Shown: piece after piece, positions 10,301 through 23,100 of the stretch
Position numbering within the stretch: position 1 is the stretch's first letter
How the letters are laid out: the number at the start of each line of letters is the position of its first letter
Assembly: GCF_918797505.1 (NCBI RefSeq)
Contig: NC_092798.1
Span: forward strand, 10,925,501 to 10,989,500
Source of the DNA: Bemisia tabaci
Lineage: Eukaryota > Arthropoda > Insecta > Hemiptera > Aleyrodidae
Direction: 5' to 3'
DNA length: 64,000 bases
Made by a program: the position numbers and the translations under genes
The notes under the pieces: generated by a model
What the model was told of the DNA's origin: nothing
Databases searched by the model: none
What the model saw: the letters and a program-made list of their open reading frames with translations, nothing else

Positions 10301-13270
10301 AAAAAATTAAAATTTTTAATTAATTCAATGTATTCTCCATTAAGTTTTGACGAGGACGCGTATTTCACGATGCCGTATCTCTTATTGTGTATTGTAAGTA
10401 ATGGTACACTTCACCCTTTGAATCAAGAGGAGAGGACATGCGCATGTGCATAAATTATTATCTGCTTTGATATGCCTGAATTGGAAAACGTGTTCTAAAT
10501 ACTATTCCTAAGTTAGAAAATGTTCCAATCGGGGGGTTAAGTATACATTTTCATTTTTGAAATTTGTTCCAGGGGCATGACACAACAGCGACATCCCTGA
10601 GTTTTACCCTTTTCCTTCTGGGTATTCATCCTGATGTTCAGGTGAGATTATGTCGTATAATAACTATTCTTAAGATGTCTGAGCTTTTTGAAACTTGATA
10701 GAGGGAAAGAAACAAAAATATAAGTTCATGAGGTCACTCTAGATGTATTTTTTGACATTTGAATTTACACCGGGCTGATTTTCTTCGGCTCAATCAACTT
10801 TAATAATTGGAACCGTCGATCCAGAATAGAGCGGAGGCAATATTTTACACTATTTATCATTCATAACAATTAATTAATATTATTATGTGCAGGAGAAATG
10901 CTATCGAGAGATGAATGATATTTTCCAAGGTTCCGATAGAAAACCGACCGTGGACGATTTAAAAGCCATGAAATATCTGGAGCAAGTAATTAAGGAGAGC
11001 TTACGAATGTACCCAAGCGTCCCGCTCATCTCAAGGAAAGTGAAAGAGGACGTTCAATTTGGTAAGTTTACAATTATAACAGCAAAAAACCTCGAGGTTT
11101 TGGGGCCACCGAGTATGAAACTTGGGATAATAATTACACTGATTACAAAAAAACCAACTCCGTTCATTAGTATATCATTCAACCATATATGCAACGATAT
11201 CAAAATGTATGAATCTGTAAAAATTATTAAAAGATGCGTTCAAATACTAGGTTTCTACTTCCAATTAAATAATACTAAGATAAATTGCCTTCCGGAAAAC
11301 ACGGTTGGTTATAACCTCATCCTTGATCGAAGTACCATGGTTATCATGCTTACTATTCACCTTGGATTTTTCAGTCAGTGACATTCGGTTGTACTGGTTG
11401 TTCCACGATGTAGGAAATCATTAGTCAATCATACTAGAATAACGTCACGGAGTGTCTGTTCATAATTTCGTCACGAAATGGAGGAAAGGAAAGGGTCTGA
11501 GAATCCGTTACGTCACGAGAAAATCGGTAGAGGCGCAGATTTTTTTAAAAAAAATATTTCATAACGCTGATAAAGAAAAAGACTAAATTCTTGGGATTCT
11601 TCGCGTAAAAATGAAGGTTTTTGGGAAAGTTTGACGCAATTATTTATGGGGAGGAGGGTGGGCGGCATTGGACAACATTCAGGAAGATATGGCATATGAC
11701 AAGATTTCCCCATGCCTCAATATTACGTTCATCAAATTAAGGAAATGTTCAATTTTTGCTTCTTCGGCGAAAACTTGCTTCGATTTGGAACAAAATATTC
11801 TTTCATGAAATGTCTTTCACCATATTTTGGTTTTCGCAGGAAAATACACGATTCCAGAGGGCGCGACAGTGGCGCTTTCAATTTACTGTTTGCATCGAGA
11901 TCCAAAATACTTTCCGAACCCGAACACTTTCGATCCAGAACGCTTCAACAGCGATAATAATACGGGCCGACATCCATTCGCATACGTGCCGTTTGCGGCG
12001 GGAGTCAGAAATTGTATCGGTAAGCTTCTAGCTGGATACTACAGATGTGTAGTGACTTTAGATGTAGCAATATTACAGATTCAGCACGTGAGAGTGGTAT
12101 ATGCTGAGTCCACAAATTCAGGAGGAAAATAAGTAAAAAGTACCTTCAAAACTAAATCAGAAATAAAACGGCTGGAGCAGCATGCTCCCCCCCCTCCCCC
12201 TCCCCCTTCGATCTGATACTGGTAGGGAATGGAGTCTCATTTAAAAAATCGAATTTTATTTTCGTAGTTCCCTGGCTTTGTTTTAAGGATGTGCGGATCC
12301 AGCCTATTCTAACACTCAACATTTGGTACAAAGTGTTAGCATTTTTTCTTCAAAAATCGATTCACTTCCATTAGTAGCTCAGAACTTATACATGAACTAT
12401 ATTTTGCAATTAGAAACTACAATCTCTAGTTCACGAAACACTTAGACTTCATAGAAACACTTACGTGCATAGGGAAACTAATGGTACATACGTTGTTCTT
12501 AGACTGGACCGAAATTGTAGTTCCTAATTGCAAAATAAGTCCGCATGTAATGATATCAATCCAATTTGATGTTGACAAGACAGGTTAAAACAAGTACATC
12601 AAATTGGATTTCAGCAGTAATACGAAAATAATTCAACACTATTCAATAATCGTGGGTTACGAAATGCGCGCACATAATCTCAAGATTCACGACGCCAAAC
12701 AGATGCTAATGTGTAGTGCTAGTGTCCCCTCCCTATGAATTGTAAGTACTTCTACTTACAATGTTATCAGAGGAGCTTTCGTGACGACATTCCACTCTTA
12801 GGCATAAAATAATTTAGCATCAGTTGCCATATTTACAATTATTTTTGTGTTTCAAAAATTAAATGTCCTTTATGAACTTTAAATCAGCTCCTTTGGGTGA
12901 AATGCACGCTTTATTTAAATTATTTTAACAATTTTCAAAAGGTCCTTTTCTCTTTTTTTCACTTAGAAATGCAATCAAGAGATATTACCTACATCATTCA
13001 AGAATTTATAATAATTTTTAACAGAAAGAAGAATTTAATGCGTGAAAAATTACAAAGTGCTGTAATGTTTTTGTTTTGTTTTTAGGTCAAAAATTCGCTC
13101 TAATGGAGGAAAAAATAGTGGTGTCTTACATTCTGCGGAATTTTATCATTGAATCTCTTTACGGCATGGATGAGCTGGAATTATCTTTCGATTTGGTTCT
13201 ACGATCTCAAAAACCTCTTGATGTCAAACTCAAACCAAGGAGTACGAACATTGATGTAATAAAAATATAA
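4164..13270 (+). CDS. Gene A: CYP4-type cytochrome P450, 5' part not seen
   Basis: This is a membrane-bound heme-thiolate mono-oxygenase of the ER, inserting one oxygen atom with electrons from P450 reductase. Nine exons join in frame: 4164-4349, 5588-5657, 6459-6582, 8201-8276, 9866-9975, 10573-10641, 10893-11061, 11840-12019 and 13086-13270. They give 388 residues plus a stop. Visible motifs are the C-helix [14 protein letters not shown]; the I-helix AGHDTT split across 9975/10573; the K-helix ExxR (KESLR); FDPERF; and the heme loop [10 protein letters not shown] with its cysteine ligand, then QKFALMEEK. The match to gene B exons 4-12 in size and phase is exact except at exons 6, 7 and 12. 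Exons 1-3 (membrane anchor, PGPP hinge, start) are not found in the 4.1 kb upstream, so they lie left of the window or were lost. The CYP4 I-helix glutamate that binds heme covalently is Ala here. Only the family, not the subfamily or substrate, can be given. Confidence 0.92.
4755..5005. mobile_element. MITE, 'GGCTTGGAGGACAAGGCGCA' family, in gene A intron
   Basis: Inverted ends TTGAGGAGCTTGGAGGACAA and TTGTCCTCCAAGACCCTCAA enclose a conserved body (AAAGTCAGTTTGAACTTTCT, CGCCATAAGGATCCA). Related copies lie near 33.5, 41.4, 57.3 and 58.4 kb. Confidence 0.85.
5588..5657 (+). CDS. Gene A exon 5
   Basis: 70 nt between TTTCAG and GTAAGT. It encodes [18 protein letters not shown].., matching gene [19 protein letters not shown]... 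Same length and phases (1 in, 2 out) as in gene B. Confidence 0.9.
6459..6582 (+). CDS. Gene A exon 6
   Basis: 124 nt between AGCAG and GTGAGC, reading [20 protein letters not shown]... One codon shorter than gene B exon 6. The alternative AG six bases upstream would break the frame relation with exon 5. Confidence 0.85.
6695..7903. mobile_element. 1.2-kb near-perfect palindrome in gene A intron
   Basis: The ends are CAGGGTGTACCAAAAGTCCG and its inverse CGGACTTTTGGTACACCCTG. The arms pair position for position (sums of 14598) down to a loop of only about 25 bases around 7287-7311. A few mismatches and one small indel show that the two arms have aged separately. No open frame or transposase is seen. 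This is a non-autonomous inverted-repeat element; CAGGGTG-type ends recur elsewhere in the window (15934, 25653, 47670). Confidence 0.85.
8201..8276 (+). CDS. Gene A exon 7 (linker)
   Basis: 76 nt between TTTTTCAG and GTAATG, enters in phase 0 and leaves in phase 1. It encodes a charged, Lys/Glu-rich linker ([20 protein letters not shown]...). The gene B counterpart is only 28 nt. Confidence 0.82.
8380..9264. mobile_element. Non-autonomous hAT-like element with 8-bp target duplication
   Basis: Terminal inverted repeats CAGGGCCGGATTTA and TAAATCCGGCCCTG are flanked by the exact 8-bp duplication CACTTAAA (8372-8379 and 9265-9272). Both features are typical of hAT transposons. The 885-bp interior has no transposase. 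It contains three ~80-bp tandem units between about 8715 and 8935. It sits in gene A's intron between exons 7 and 8. Confidence 0.88.
8715..8935. repeat. Three ~80-bp tandem units inside the hAT-like element
   Basis: Each unit carries GTGTTYGRYGCAATGCGTGA, then AAGTATTC, then TTGTAGGCGCT and ACGCTGACCGC. Such GC-rich internal repeats are common in non-autonomous hAT elements and may bind transposase. Confidence 0.75.
9612..9682. repeat. 71-bp hairpin repeat
   Basis: Arms of about 33 bp (AACAGAATATAAATAAAACA and its near-complement) close on a 5-base loop. It is a short foldback in gene A's intron. Confidence 0.8.
9866..9975 (+). CDS. Gene A exon 8 (start of I-helix)
   Basis: 110 nt, encoding [14 protein letters not shown] and then DEVNTFIFA. 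The last residues begin the I-helix oxygen-activation motif. The donor GTAAGA splits the motif before GHDTT. Confidence 0.92.
10573..10641 (+). CDS. Gene A exon 9 (I-helix)
   Basis: 69 nt in phase 0, encoding [20 protein letters not shown]... With exon 8 it gives AGHDTT, the canonical (A/G)Gx(D/E)T(T/S) proton-delivery motif. Confidence 0.92.
10893..11061 (+). CDS. Gene A exon 10 (K-helix)
   Basis: 169 nt encoding the K-helix ([17 protein letters not shown]). Glu and Arg of ExxR are present. Leaves in phase 1 at GTAAGT. Confidence 0.93.
11840..12019 (+). CDS. Gene A exon 11 (heme-binding loop)
   Basis: 180 nt encoding [26 protein letters not shown] and the heme loop [10 protein letters not shown]. 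The cysteine is the proximal iron ligand. The second loop position is Ala, not the usual Ser/Gly. Confidence 0.94.
12391..12547. mobile_element. MITE, 'CATTTTGCAA' family
   Basis: Ends ATTTTGCAATTAGAAACTA and TAGTTCCTAATTGCAAAATA pair, and a conserved central part reads GTGCATAGGGAAACTAATGG. Six related copies occur in the window. It lies in gene A's last intron. Confidence 0.8.
13086..13270 (+). CDS. Gene A exon 12 (C-terminus)
   Basis: Acceptor TTTTTAG completes the Gly of CIG, then [19 protein letters not shown].. and a TAA at 13268-13270. QKFA(L/M)xE following the heme loop is typical of CYP4 enzymes. Confidence 0.93.
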
Positions 13271-13355
13271 AAAAATCGATGGTTGTAAGATTTTGCCCCT
13301 CGCCCCGCTTACTCTTTTTTTCTCATGTATTTTTCTAAAACATAATATTATCACA

Positions 13356-13361
13356 AATAAA
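13356..13361 (+). terminator. Likely polyadenylation signal of gene A
   Basis: AATAAA lies 86 bases after the stop codon, in the 728-bp gap between gene A and gene B. Confidence 0.5.
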
Positions 13362-13997
13362 ATTTCCATTGAAAAATTACGATGAAATTACAGTCAATTT
13401 TTTTTTATAAAAAATGTCTTCCAGGAAGTACTTTTCTCACATGCGTGAATCTACGTCTGAAAATCGGCATATTCGTTGATCAGGAACCAGCTATAAACTG
13501 TACGGTCTATGAGTACCCTTTATTTTAGACGCATCCTTTACGGATATCAACAAGATACAGAGTCTTTACACAAAAAAGTACGATTTACCGCTCAATTTTG
13601 CATTGTCGGTTGCCTACACACTCAATACTTGATGACCACTTTTGGTCTGTCTATCCGTTCATCTCCCACTCCTTCAAAGTTTCATGAATGGCGTTGTCGG
13701 TTTTAGACGAATTTATGCAATAATTCTCTCTGAAACACACTCCATTACTCGCACAAAAATGTTATCTTGAAAACCGGCGTCAGCCACTTTCAAACCAAAA
13801 CATTTTCTCTAGAGCTTACATGAAAACTTTCCTACGATCTCCGTCCTTAACACATAACCTATACCTGCTTGGTTACCTCCGTCTAGCTTTAAAAACGTAA
13901 AAACCAGTATTATTGCAAACTATGCATTTTCCTATACTTCGAATTAAATAAACTCGATACTTTTTCAAACAGTGATCGTGACCGATGGAATGCAAAA

Positions 13998-14166
13998 ATG
14001 ATTTATTTTATACTAATAACTGCCGTTATCAGTTATACAGTGCGATGGTTGATCGAAATACTGTCGCGTTTTTACGAACGATATCAGCTCGTGGAAAAAA
14101 TACCTGGCCCACCCATTGAAAGCTGGATTCTGGGACATACCTCGCTTGCTTTTATTAACCCTGCAG
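13998..14166 (+). CDS. Gene B exon 1 (membrane anchor)
   Basis: The ATG at 13998 opens MIYFILITAVISYTVRWLIE, a hydrophobic signal anchor. KIPGPP follows, then a turn into the globular domain. Leaves in phase 1 at GTAAGT. An ATG seven bases upstream (13991) is out of frame with the anchor. Confidence 0.9.
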
Positions 14167-17100
14167 GTAAGTTTTTGTTTCAATTCTCATTATGTAGCAT
14201 ATCTAAAATAATAGAAAGACTTGCTCCATCATGCAGTTCACAATTCGCCAAATTTTGCGATAAAATGACCGCGTTCCATTGAATTTTTACCGTGAAATCG
14301 TTAGAAATATGCATCAAAATACTTCAGTTTTAGGTGTCATTGATAAAATTCGCTTTCAAACACGGTGCATTTATTCTGAAATCAAGCGGATGAATTGCAC
14401 TATTTTCATCATTGCCTCCTTTCCACCTTTCTCTCTTTCAGAGCAATATCTGATGAATGGTCTTTCATTTTAAACAATCTGAGGTTCCCAGTGAATTTGC
14501 GATAAAATGTTTACGTAGACTAAAAATTCATTATTTTCGATAATTTGCTTCTGATGCAATCATCTTAGGAGCTTTAACGATAACTTTCTCTCAGGCGAAA
14601 TGACGATAGGGAGCATGGAAATTTGCCCGTCTACTTGACCCCCAAAATTATAAGGGATTATGCGGAATGACGTCATGATATTACTATCATCTTCCGCCAA
14701 TCATCATCAGAATTTTCGGTAAAGACAGCTTGAAATCCCTCCCGAGACCTTTTAACCTTTGAAATTTTTTCGACGAGGCTCGCACTGAACCCTCTGGAGC
14801 TGAGAGAATGCGGGCATGCCTTTCTAGACCCCCTTGGTATGACCCCTCTCTGCGCCCTTAAAGCCCCCCCCCCCCCGAAGAGGGGAAACGGGGCAATGCA
14901 TTGCCCCCCCCTCCTATAACTCTGTTATCTCAACCAAGGTTTATTTTCTAAATCAAACGTTTCGCCTTTCTGGACCGAAAACTTTGAATATCAAAGTTCG
15001 GTTTTTTTAACTGGAGTCTTCGTTCTTCATGCACCTCAAACTAGGGAAAGGAGATTGCAAAGGGAATAAAAAGAAAAATAATAAAATTTAAAGCATCTGT
15101 ACACTTTTCAATTTTAAATGATTGCATGTATCTTCAACAGACGTTCCAACGTATGTTTATAACCAGTACACGCAATATGGCGGAATATTTCGTCGCTGGC
15201 TCATATGGTTCCCTGACGTCACGATAGCAGAGGCTGATTATGCACAGGTGAGTTTCTCAATGGCTCTTTTTTTGAGTAATTTTTTCGCGAAACTTATGAC
15301 AATTCTTATCCTCATTTTATGGAGGAAAGAGGACTCAGAAATAGACTGGTGATTCCTTGTGAACACATGAAAATGTATAATACGTATGTGTTGTGTACCA
15401 TGTCGATGGCTTAAGTTGCAAAAAGAGTATCTCCATTAAAACATCTATGGAAATCTCTCCTATTACACTTTATATAATTAAAAAAAATAACTGACATAAG
15501 TATCTCCTTGGAATATTTGTCAAATATTTTTGAATGAGCAGAGTAAATTGAAGAAAGTTACGAGGAAAATTGTGGATTGATTGGTTTTTTGCTCATATTA
15601 TACTCGTATAATCAAAAACGAGGGATTTCCAATCCTGCAATATAGGAGATGAGTGTCTCCTGATTTCAAGCATCGATTTAATTTTCCTCGAATCATAATT
15701 TTTAATATAAATTTTTCAGATATTCTTCCATGAAAAAAGTTTGGAGGATAAAGCACATTTTTACAAATTTATTAAACCTTGGTGCGGCACTGGATTGATT
15801 ACGAGTAATGGTGCGTATTGGTTAGAAAATAATTGGTACATTTTTTTATTTTTAAGTTTTACCGGATTTCTATAAGGAATTAATTCCTCTATAGATATCG
15901 GTATGAGTTCTGAGAAAACGGTTTTCTCTATACAGGGTGTCCCAGACCGTACCCGTACGCCGTACCAGGATTTTTTTCTCGGTTGTTTTGGGTTGGACGA
16001 AGTCGGGGACCTTGAGAACGAGTAGGGAGTCAATCTCGAAACCCCCCCCCCCCCCTGAATAAACAAATATTCTGAGGCCCCTCGGGTCCCCTTGGAAGCT
16101 AAAAGGGAAGTCTTGTTTATGAGAACCTGGGTTCTTGATGCTTCGAGGCGGACATACATTTTCTTTCCCAACTCATTATCTACTACTTATTCGCAAGATG
16201 CCCTTCCAATCTGAAGGAAGGATAGAAAAATTTCCGGGTCCTGCCAGGATTTGAACCTGGGTCTTAATCTCAGAGTGATTATGCGTTAACCGCTGCGCCA
16301 CAGGACCTCCATATCAATGGGAGCTCCCGCTTCAGTTTATAACGCAACTCCACGGTCCACTGACTCACGGCCGCACAATGGGTCACGCCGTTGGGAGAGA
16401 TTGGACATAGAATGTTTGACTATTACTGTTGAGTTTTGATGAATTTGAACACCAAAAGAATTTTTAAAAGTGTTTAAAAATATAATTTAACGCAAAAACC
16501 AGTCGGGCCACTCTTAAATTTCTATTTTTCAAATTGATGAGGATGCACGTACGCGTCTAAAAGTTCCCTCGTCTTGTCCGATCTCACCCATTGACTCGCT
16601 TCCGCTGTGGCGATTCTTAATGGGCGGCGACACTGTTCTCCCGTCATTTAAATGTATGAGAAACAATCGATTCTTGTTGAGGCAGCTTGTCTCACCATAA
16701 ATCGATATTTTCAATGGATTTAAATGTAGTAAAATAGTGTTGCCAACTTGCAAAATTGCGTGGAAAAGTCGCAATGTACTGGAGTCAGTTTTGAGGCTGT
16801 TTTGTCCAGTACTCCTGAGACTATTGTGCGACAACTGGCGATCCGGGCTCCGCTCAGAGAATACAGGTATAAAAAATTCACATCACATAAAAACCAGGAG
16901 TTTTGATCATTTTTCAATTTTTCATGACTTTGGTCAACATAATTTGCCAAATTTCACGAATATAATTATTAATTAAAATTATAAATCCCGACTAACTTTC
17001 GCAGCCCGCGATGTTCCCATAAGCCGTCGCCGTGTTAAGTGTTGCCGTTTGGCACACTGCACTTGGTTTGCACTTTCGGCGAACAAGGGGCTCTAAACGG

Positions 17101-20100
17101 CCCGTTCGTGGATTGACTTCATCATGCAGTACTCCAGTACATTCCGATTCTATTGTGCTCTATGGTGCCACCTAAAAGCTCTTTAACCCTCAAGGGGCCA
17201 TAAAGACGAAGTCCTGTCTCAGAAAATCGAACTTTTCGTCACATTTTGGAAACTATCTAATCGAAATCAGAAAGGACGAAAACCTTTGACCTAAATCCAT
17301 ACGAAAAAGTCCAAACGCGGCCCATTCCTATCCAAAATATTGTCCCCTGAAGCTGGGAGACATCAAGTCCTCCGATAGACATAATTGCCAGGTCATAAAA
17401 TTGACGTAGTGATCCGGAAAAATGTTTTTGAAGGAAATTTACCCTACAAAATCAGAATCGGACGGTCCCGAAATATTTTATTTGATTTATTTCATATTCC
17501 AGGATCTTTTTGGCACAAGCGAAGGAAGTTGATCACTCCTATGTTTCATCAAAATATTGTGGAAGGGTTGTGTGGAACTTTGGTGAATAACTCTATTACG
17601 CTGATTCAAAAGTTGCAGGAACATAAAAATGAGACTCCTTTAAATATGTATATGATAATGCATTTAGTTTCTTTGGATAACATTTGCGGTAAGTTTTCCT
17701 TTTTGCTGGATAAAGTATTGACTGGGAGATAATATTACATGCTTAAAATAATGTTCTAATAAACATACAAAACACGAAGCCTACTGGCCATAATGAAACC
17801 CTAACATTTTTTAATATGATTGTATATGGTAAAGATCCTTCAGTGCGAGGAGGCGAATTATTTAAGAAAGTGACACCTGTCTAGTTACATTGAATAATGG
17901 GAGTAGTCTACTATTTCGACGGACTCTTTGAAAGTAATCTGAACAATGAGTTGCAAGTATTTAGTTCACTTCCAAAAATGACACAGGATGGGCACACTAT
18001 TACCGTAATTGTGTGTTTGTATATTAACTTTCAGATTGTTGTGGTCAAATATAGGTAGTTTTATACCTGTCATTATTTCGATTGTCTGATCTCATATCTA
18101 CTAGTTCAATCTTGCATGGAAGGTAAATACATATTTGTTAGGTACCTTATGAACGATCTCCACAAAATTTCATCAAAAAATAAGATGGAACTGGATAACT
18201 GACGGAACTTACCTGAAACACACAATAATTTTTTTGTTAATTGTTTTCAAGATACAAGAAATACGTATTCGTTTTAAATGAAGTATATCACAGTGACAAT
18301 GAGATTTTTCGTCACTATTTTCCATTCCAAAGTTTAGGAGATAACACGTAAATCAGTTTTGATGGGTTTTCAGAGACCGGACTGGGACTCAAAGTTGATG
18401 CACTAAACAACCCAAAACTGGAATACGTTCGAGCGATGGAAGAGTGAGTAACTAAGTTTCTGATTATCCAATATTTTGTCCTAAAAAGCAATTTCTGAAA
18501 TGCTGATCATCTCATTCGCAGTCAAAAATTGATGCGCGCATTATTGAAAACAGGAAGAACGGAAAATAAAACATCCACAACGGTTGAAAAAAAAATGTCA
18601 CAAATTTCATAAATTTTAAAATAAATAATTTTTAGAACGCTTTCAAATGTTTCTCAGATTTCGGATAGTAAACATATTGAGGTTTGAAGCTGTACCCAGA
18701 AGTTTGTTCGATTATTCTGGTAGCTGGTCGGTTTGTTATGAATGACATCTTATCCCTCAACTGAAACTATTTTAGCAGCGATAACTATTATTTTTTTTCA
18801 GGGCTGCATACATTCTCATGGTGAGATTCACCACCCCTAGTTACTGGCTTGATCCGATATTCAACCGTACATCCTTTGGACGGAGACTGAAAACTAATGT
18901 CAAGACAATTTGCGAGCTTACAGATACGGTATTTCACATTGGGTTTTTCCAGACGCTCTATAATTCCTGATTGATTTTAATACTTGTCATTAGTTTTATG
19001 TCATATATTTTACTCTCCGTGGTTTTTTCTCACGTGAGATTTGTGGTAAATTTAGATGTCTTCTGATGAAAAAGTCGAAGCAGGTAAAGTTCTAGCCCAA
19101 TAGATTTATATTTGTTGTCATGGGAACGGAGTTCCCCATGATATTACAATCGTTCCGTTGCTTTCGCTATGGGATTCCCTATACCTCTGCGACCTTGAGC
19201 GTTTCGCCCAGTCTCCGATTTTTGGTTGATTTTCCGATGTATCAAAAACCGTTGTATTTTTTAGCCAATCATGTCTCTACGTCAAGTTGTGTTGATTTCT
19301 AAATTTCGCTTTCAGCGAGTTTTTTTCCACTTTGAGATGTCGTGTCTGACTGGTAAATCTGCGCAGAATCACGAAGTTCCGTTTTTAGGCAAATTCTTTT
19401 TTTTGGGAGGTTTTCATTGGCTATTTTTCGCCACCAGTTTTCTGTTCGTTGGTGCAAAAGATCGCCTACTTCGTTGCTCTTGAGAAGCCGCCATTATCCC
19501 ACCTCAAATTTTAAACATAGAAATAAAGAAATTATAACTATTGTGCAAGGTGGAAAACTGCTCTGGAGGACCCGTTACGGATATATGAGCCAAAATCGGA
19601 ACTCGATTGATTGATTTATTCCATGAATACAGAAATATTGCCTGAGCTTACTGCCGCGATGGCAAATGCCTGCTGATATGAACCTTGAGACACATGATAG
19701 CATAGGCAAACAATGTCTCACAGAGAAAGGCGCTTAGCTCGTTTCTCCAGAAGCTACGAAGACGCGAATCGCCGAATCGCTCAAGGACAACTCTTGTGAT
19801 AAGTCCCGCCCATCGTCCCAGTCTTTTAAATGCTATTTTTTCTCAGACAGTCGCTGATCTGTGATAGCCTAGTTGACTGAGGCGCCTTATATTTTGATAA
19901 GGTGCGGGCAATAGGTGATCGGGAGTTCGATACCTGACGATGGGAGTTAATTTTTAATGGTTGTATTGAATGTTTTAGACCAATCATCAAAAAATAATTA
20001 ATACTAGATGATAAATGTACGAACATTTTCTCGTGAGTTAATATGTTAAACAAAAATACTGGAATATACATCCTTCATATAATCAGCCACATGTTCCCCC

Positions 20101-23100
20101 AAATTAATGACGTTATTTTCTTTTTTCAATAAAGTTAATTTGCATTCAACGTTCGTAAGTTAAGCAAAAAGTACCTATTGATACAAATAGAAAGACATGA
20201 AAATAGTATGTCTAACATTTCAGTTGTTTTTTTTTTTTTATTTATTTTTTGTTTTTTTGTTTTTTCAATACAACAAATTGACTGGGACTAGAATCATTGT
20301 ATCTCTGAAGACAAAAGCTAAGTTTTTTGATACAGAAATACTAATATATTCATCCTTTATATAATCAGGGAGATGTTGACCCAAATATTGATGTATATTT
20401 TCTCTGTTCGCCCAAATTAATGATGGTATTTTTTTTTTTTCAATAAAATTAATTTACATTCCACGTTCTTAAAGCAATATTTTCTCCAAAATTCAGCAAA
20501 AAATAACAATTTATACCTACGCAAGAAGTAAATAAATAAATAAATAAATAAAGCAATGACATGAAAGTAGTATAGGTAGTACACATCTAACATTTCAGTT
20601 ACATCTATTTGAATGAAAAAAATGGCAACTTAGGAAGCACATAGGTCACTTATGATGCATATTCGGGCATATGCGTAGAGTAAAAAAAAAAATATCATAC
20701 TTTACGCCGAAAAAACGAAACTGAAAGTTAAATGCGTTAACTTCCGAAAACCATACATAATCCAACGAAAATAAAAAATTGGTAAATATAACAGCTTTCT
20801 TGTATGCAAAGAAAAAAAATTAAAAATGTTAAAAAAGAGATGTCGACACAAAATTACATAGCCCCTTCAATCCTGAAGATACTACAAACGAACTGTACCT
20901 TAACATTTTCATATCCCAGAAGCAAAAGTTCCCATGACGAATATTGCTATCGCTAGCGATTGCAAAAACCAACTTGTTTTATAATTGAACACGTGGAAAG
21001 TAGGGATAGCGAAAGATCGAGTTATTTGAGGTGAAATCCACGAAGTGTGGAGTCGTAAATTAAACATTTTCCTCGCCTCACTGGTTTATCAGAGACTTTA
21101 GTTGACCTGTGCAATTTTTCCTAAGAAAAGAAATAATTTCCGCGTTAATGTTTGCCATAAACCCTCTTCTTCTACGTTGGGTACGGCCATAACCGTATAT
21201 TAGGCACGCATTAAAGTAAGAAAATAAAATGATAAAATGTGTTGAAATAAATAAAAATATTTTGTCAAACTTCACTTGTGCCCCCCCTATCCAATCAATA
21301 TAATTTTAAAATTTCTTGGACATTGCTGTATTCGACTAATCCTAGCATGGTGTTCTAGGCAATCTTGAGGAGAAAAAACAACCAAATTCTTTGTTGTGAG
21401 CGGCACGAGGAAGAAATCGGAGGTAGGCTCAACCATTAGTGTCGGTTAGTAGATGAAACAATTATTCGTGGTTCAATATTGACGATGAGACTACCAGACT
21501 ACGTATCTCGTTGGCTGTGTTTAAAAATCTCCGCTCCCATTTTATTTTTTCAAAAGAGAACAAATCAATAGCATTTCCTTTAAGTTTTCACAGAGTTTTC
21601 ATTGCACAGAGAAATAAAAGCACGGAGGTTTTTTAGAATTGAAATTGCGTAGTTTTTCATTCAAAAAATAAATGATGACAGGAAGTCCGCAACGTCGCAA
21701 ACCGAGATACGTGGTCTGGTTGTTTCACCGTCGATATGAGCTTAAGAAATTGTGACGCAAAAATCAGTTTGCTTACACTTTTAGTATGTTGCATAAAACT
21801 TACACTTAAATTCACAAGAAAATCAGACCTCAACATAATCATTTATTTTAGTTTAAAAGTGCGTACCTTACTATAAAATTCAAGTAAAGAGTCACTTAAG
21901 ATTTAAAGTAACAAAATTTGCAGTCGAACTAACCTCACTACTGAAAAATATGTTGGGCATGAGCTTTAGGTCAACTGGATTGCATTTTGCAAAAAGGAAC
22001 CACTAGCATTGCAATGTTGCTAAGATTGTGCAACTTCTTTTGTCTTGGAGGAAAAACCCGATTATCCATTAATAGTTTCTATTTTACTCGCTAAAAACTG
22101 TAAATTTAAGACAAAAATTACCATCTAAATTTCATAGTTTTTCACGATTCTGCAATTTTATTGCAAAAGATAAAGTTGCACAATAGCATCATTGCAATGC
22201 TAGTGGTTCCTTTTTGCAAAATGCAATCCAACTGTCACACTACCTATTTTTATTTTAAAAATTGTATCCTTCAACCAAAATTACACTCATTCAGCTCTAC
22301 CATAAAGACTTTCAAATGAAAGAAAACGCATGTACATTGTACAAGTTACTTTATGCACAACTATTAAATACTAGCCGAGCCCGGAACATAAACATAAAAC
22401 TAATGATTATGTATGCATTATATTTATATCACAGATCTCTGCTTCTAGGAAAGAAAAAACAAACTTTCTTGGAATTATTGATGGAAGCTTCGAAGTTGCC
22501 AACTGCGCTAATATCAGAGGATGGTGTGAAAGATGAAATAAATACTTTCGTCATGGCTGTAAGTGGAATGCACTACAAATGGTTTTCATCGTTAGAATTT
22601 ACACGGATATATTCGGACAGATTTTCGCACAAATTAACCGATGAAAACTAATACTTCTAAAATGAAAATCACTTAAACAAGCGTTCAAAAATTAGTGCAA
22701 AAAACTTCAACCATTGTTTTTTAAGAAGCCGTTACTATATTCCGTGACGCAGCGGTTGTGTGTCTCCGCTATTGTTTTACAGGGCTCGTAAGAATGTTCG
22801 GCAGAGAGTTACGTAACGATTTTTTGAAGTTAACGTTGAAATGAGCGGACAAAAAAATTAATGGTTTCTCAGTTGTATTTATATTTCATTAACCCTAGTG
22901 AAAACTTTCACGTTCACAGGATCCAAAGAGATATTGATCTAATTGACCAATTAAAATGAAAAAGGAAACAGTGAGGAGATGAGTGTTAATTCCAGTGTCA
23001 CGTGCTTTTTAAAGATTATCCAGCTAAAAATCCGTGAATTTAACATGGCATCGATAAATGTCACTCAGCTAAAAATCTGGTTTCCGTTCCGTTGACTAAG

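Noticed and set aside
20526..20553. Repeat array considered as CRISPR-like
   Set aside because: It is a simple AAAT microsatellite in a eukaryotic intron; there are no spacers or cas genes.
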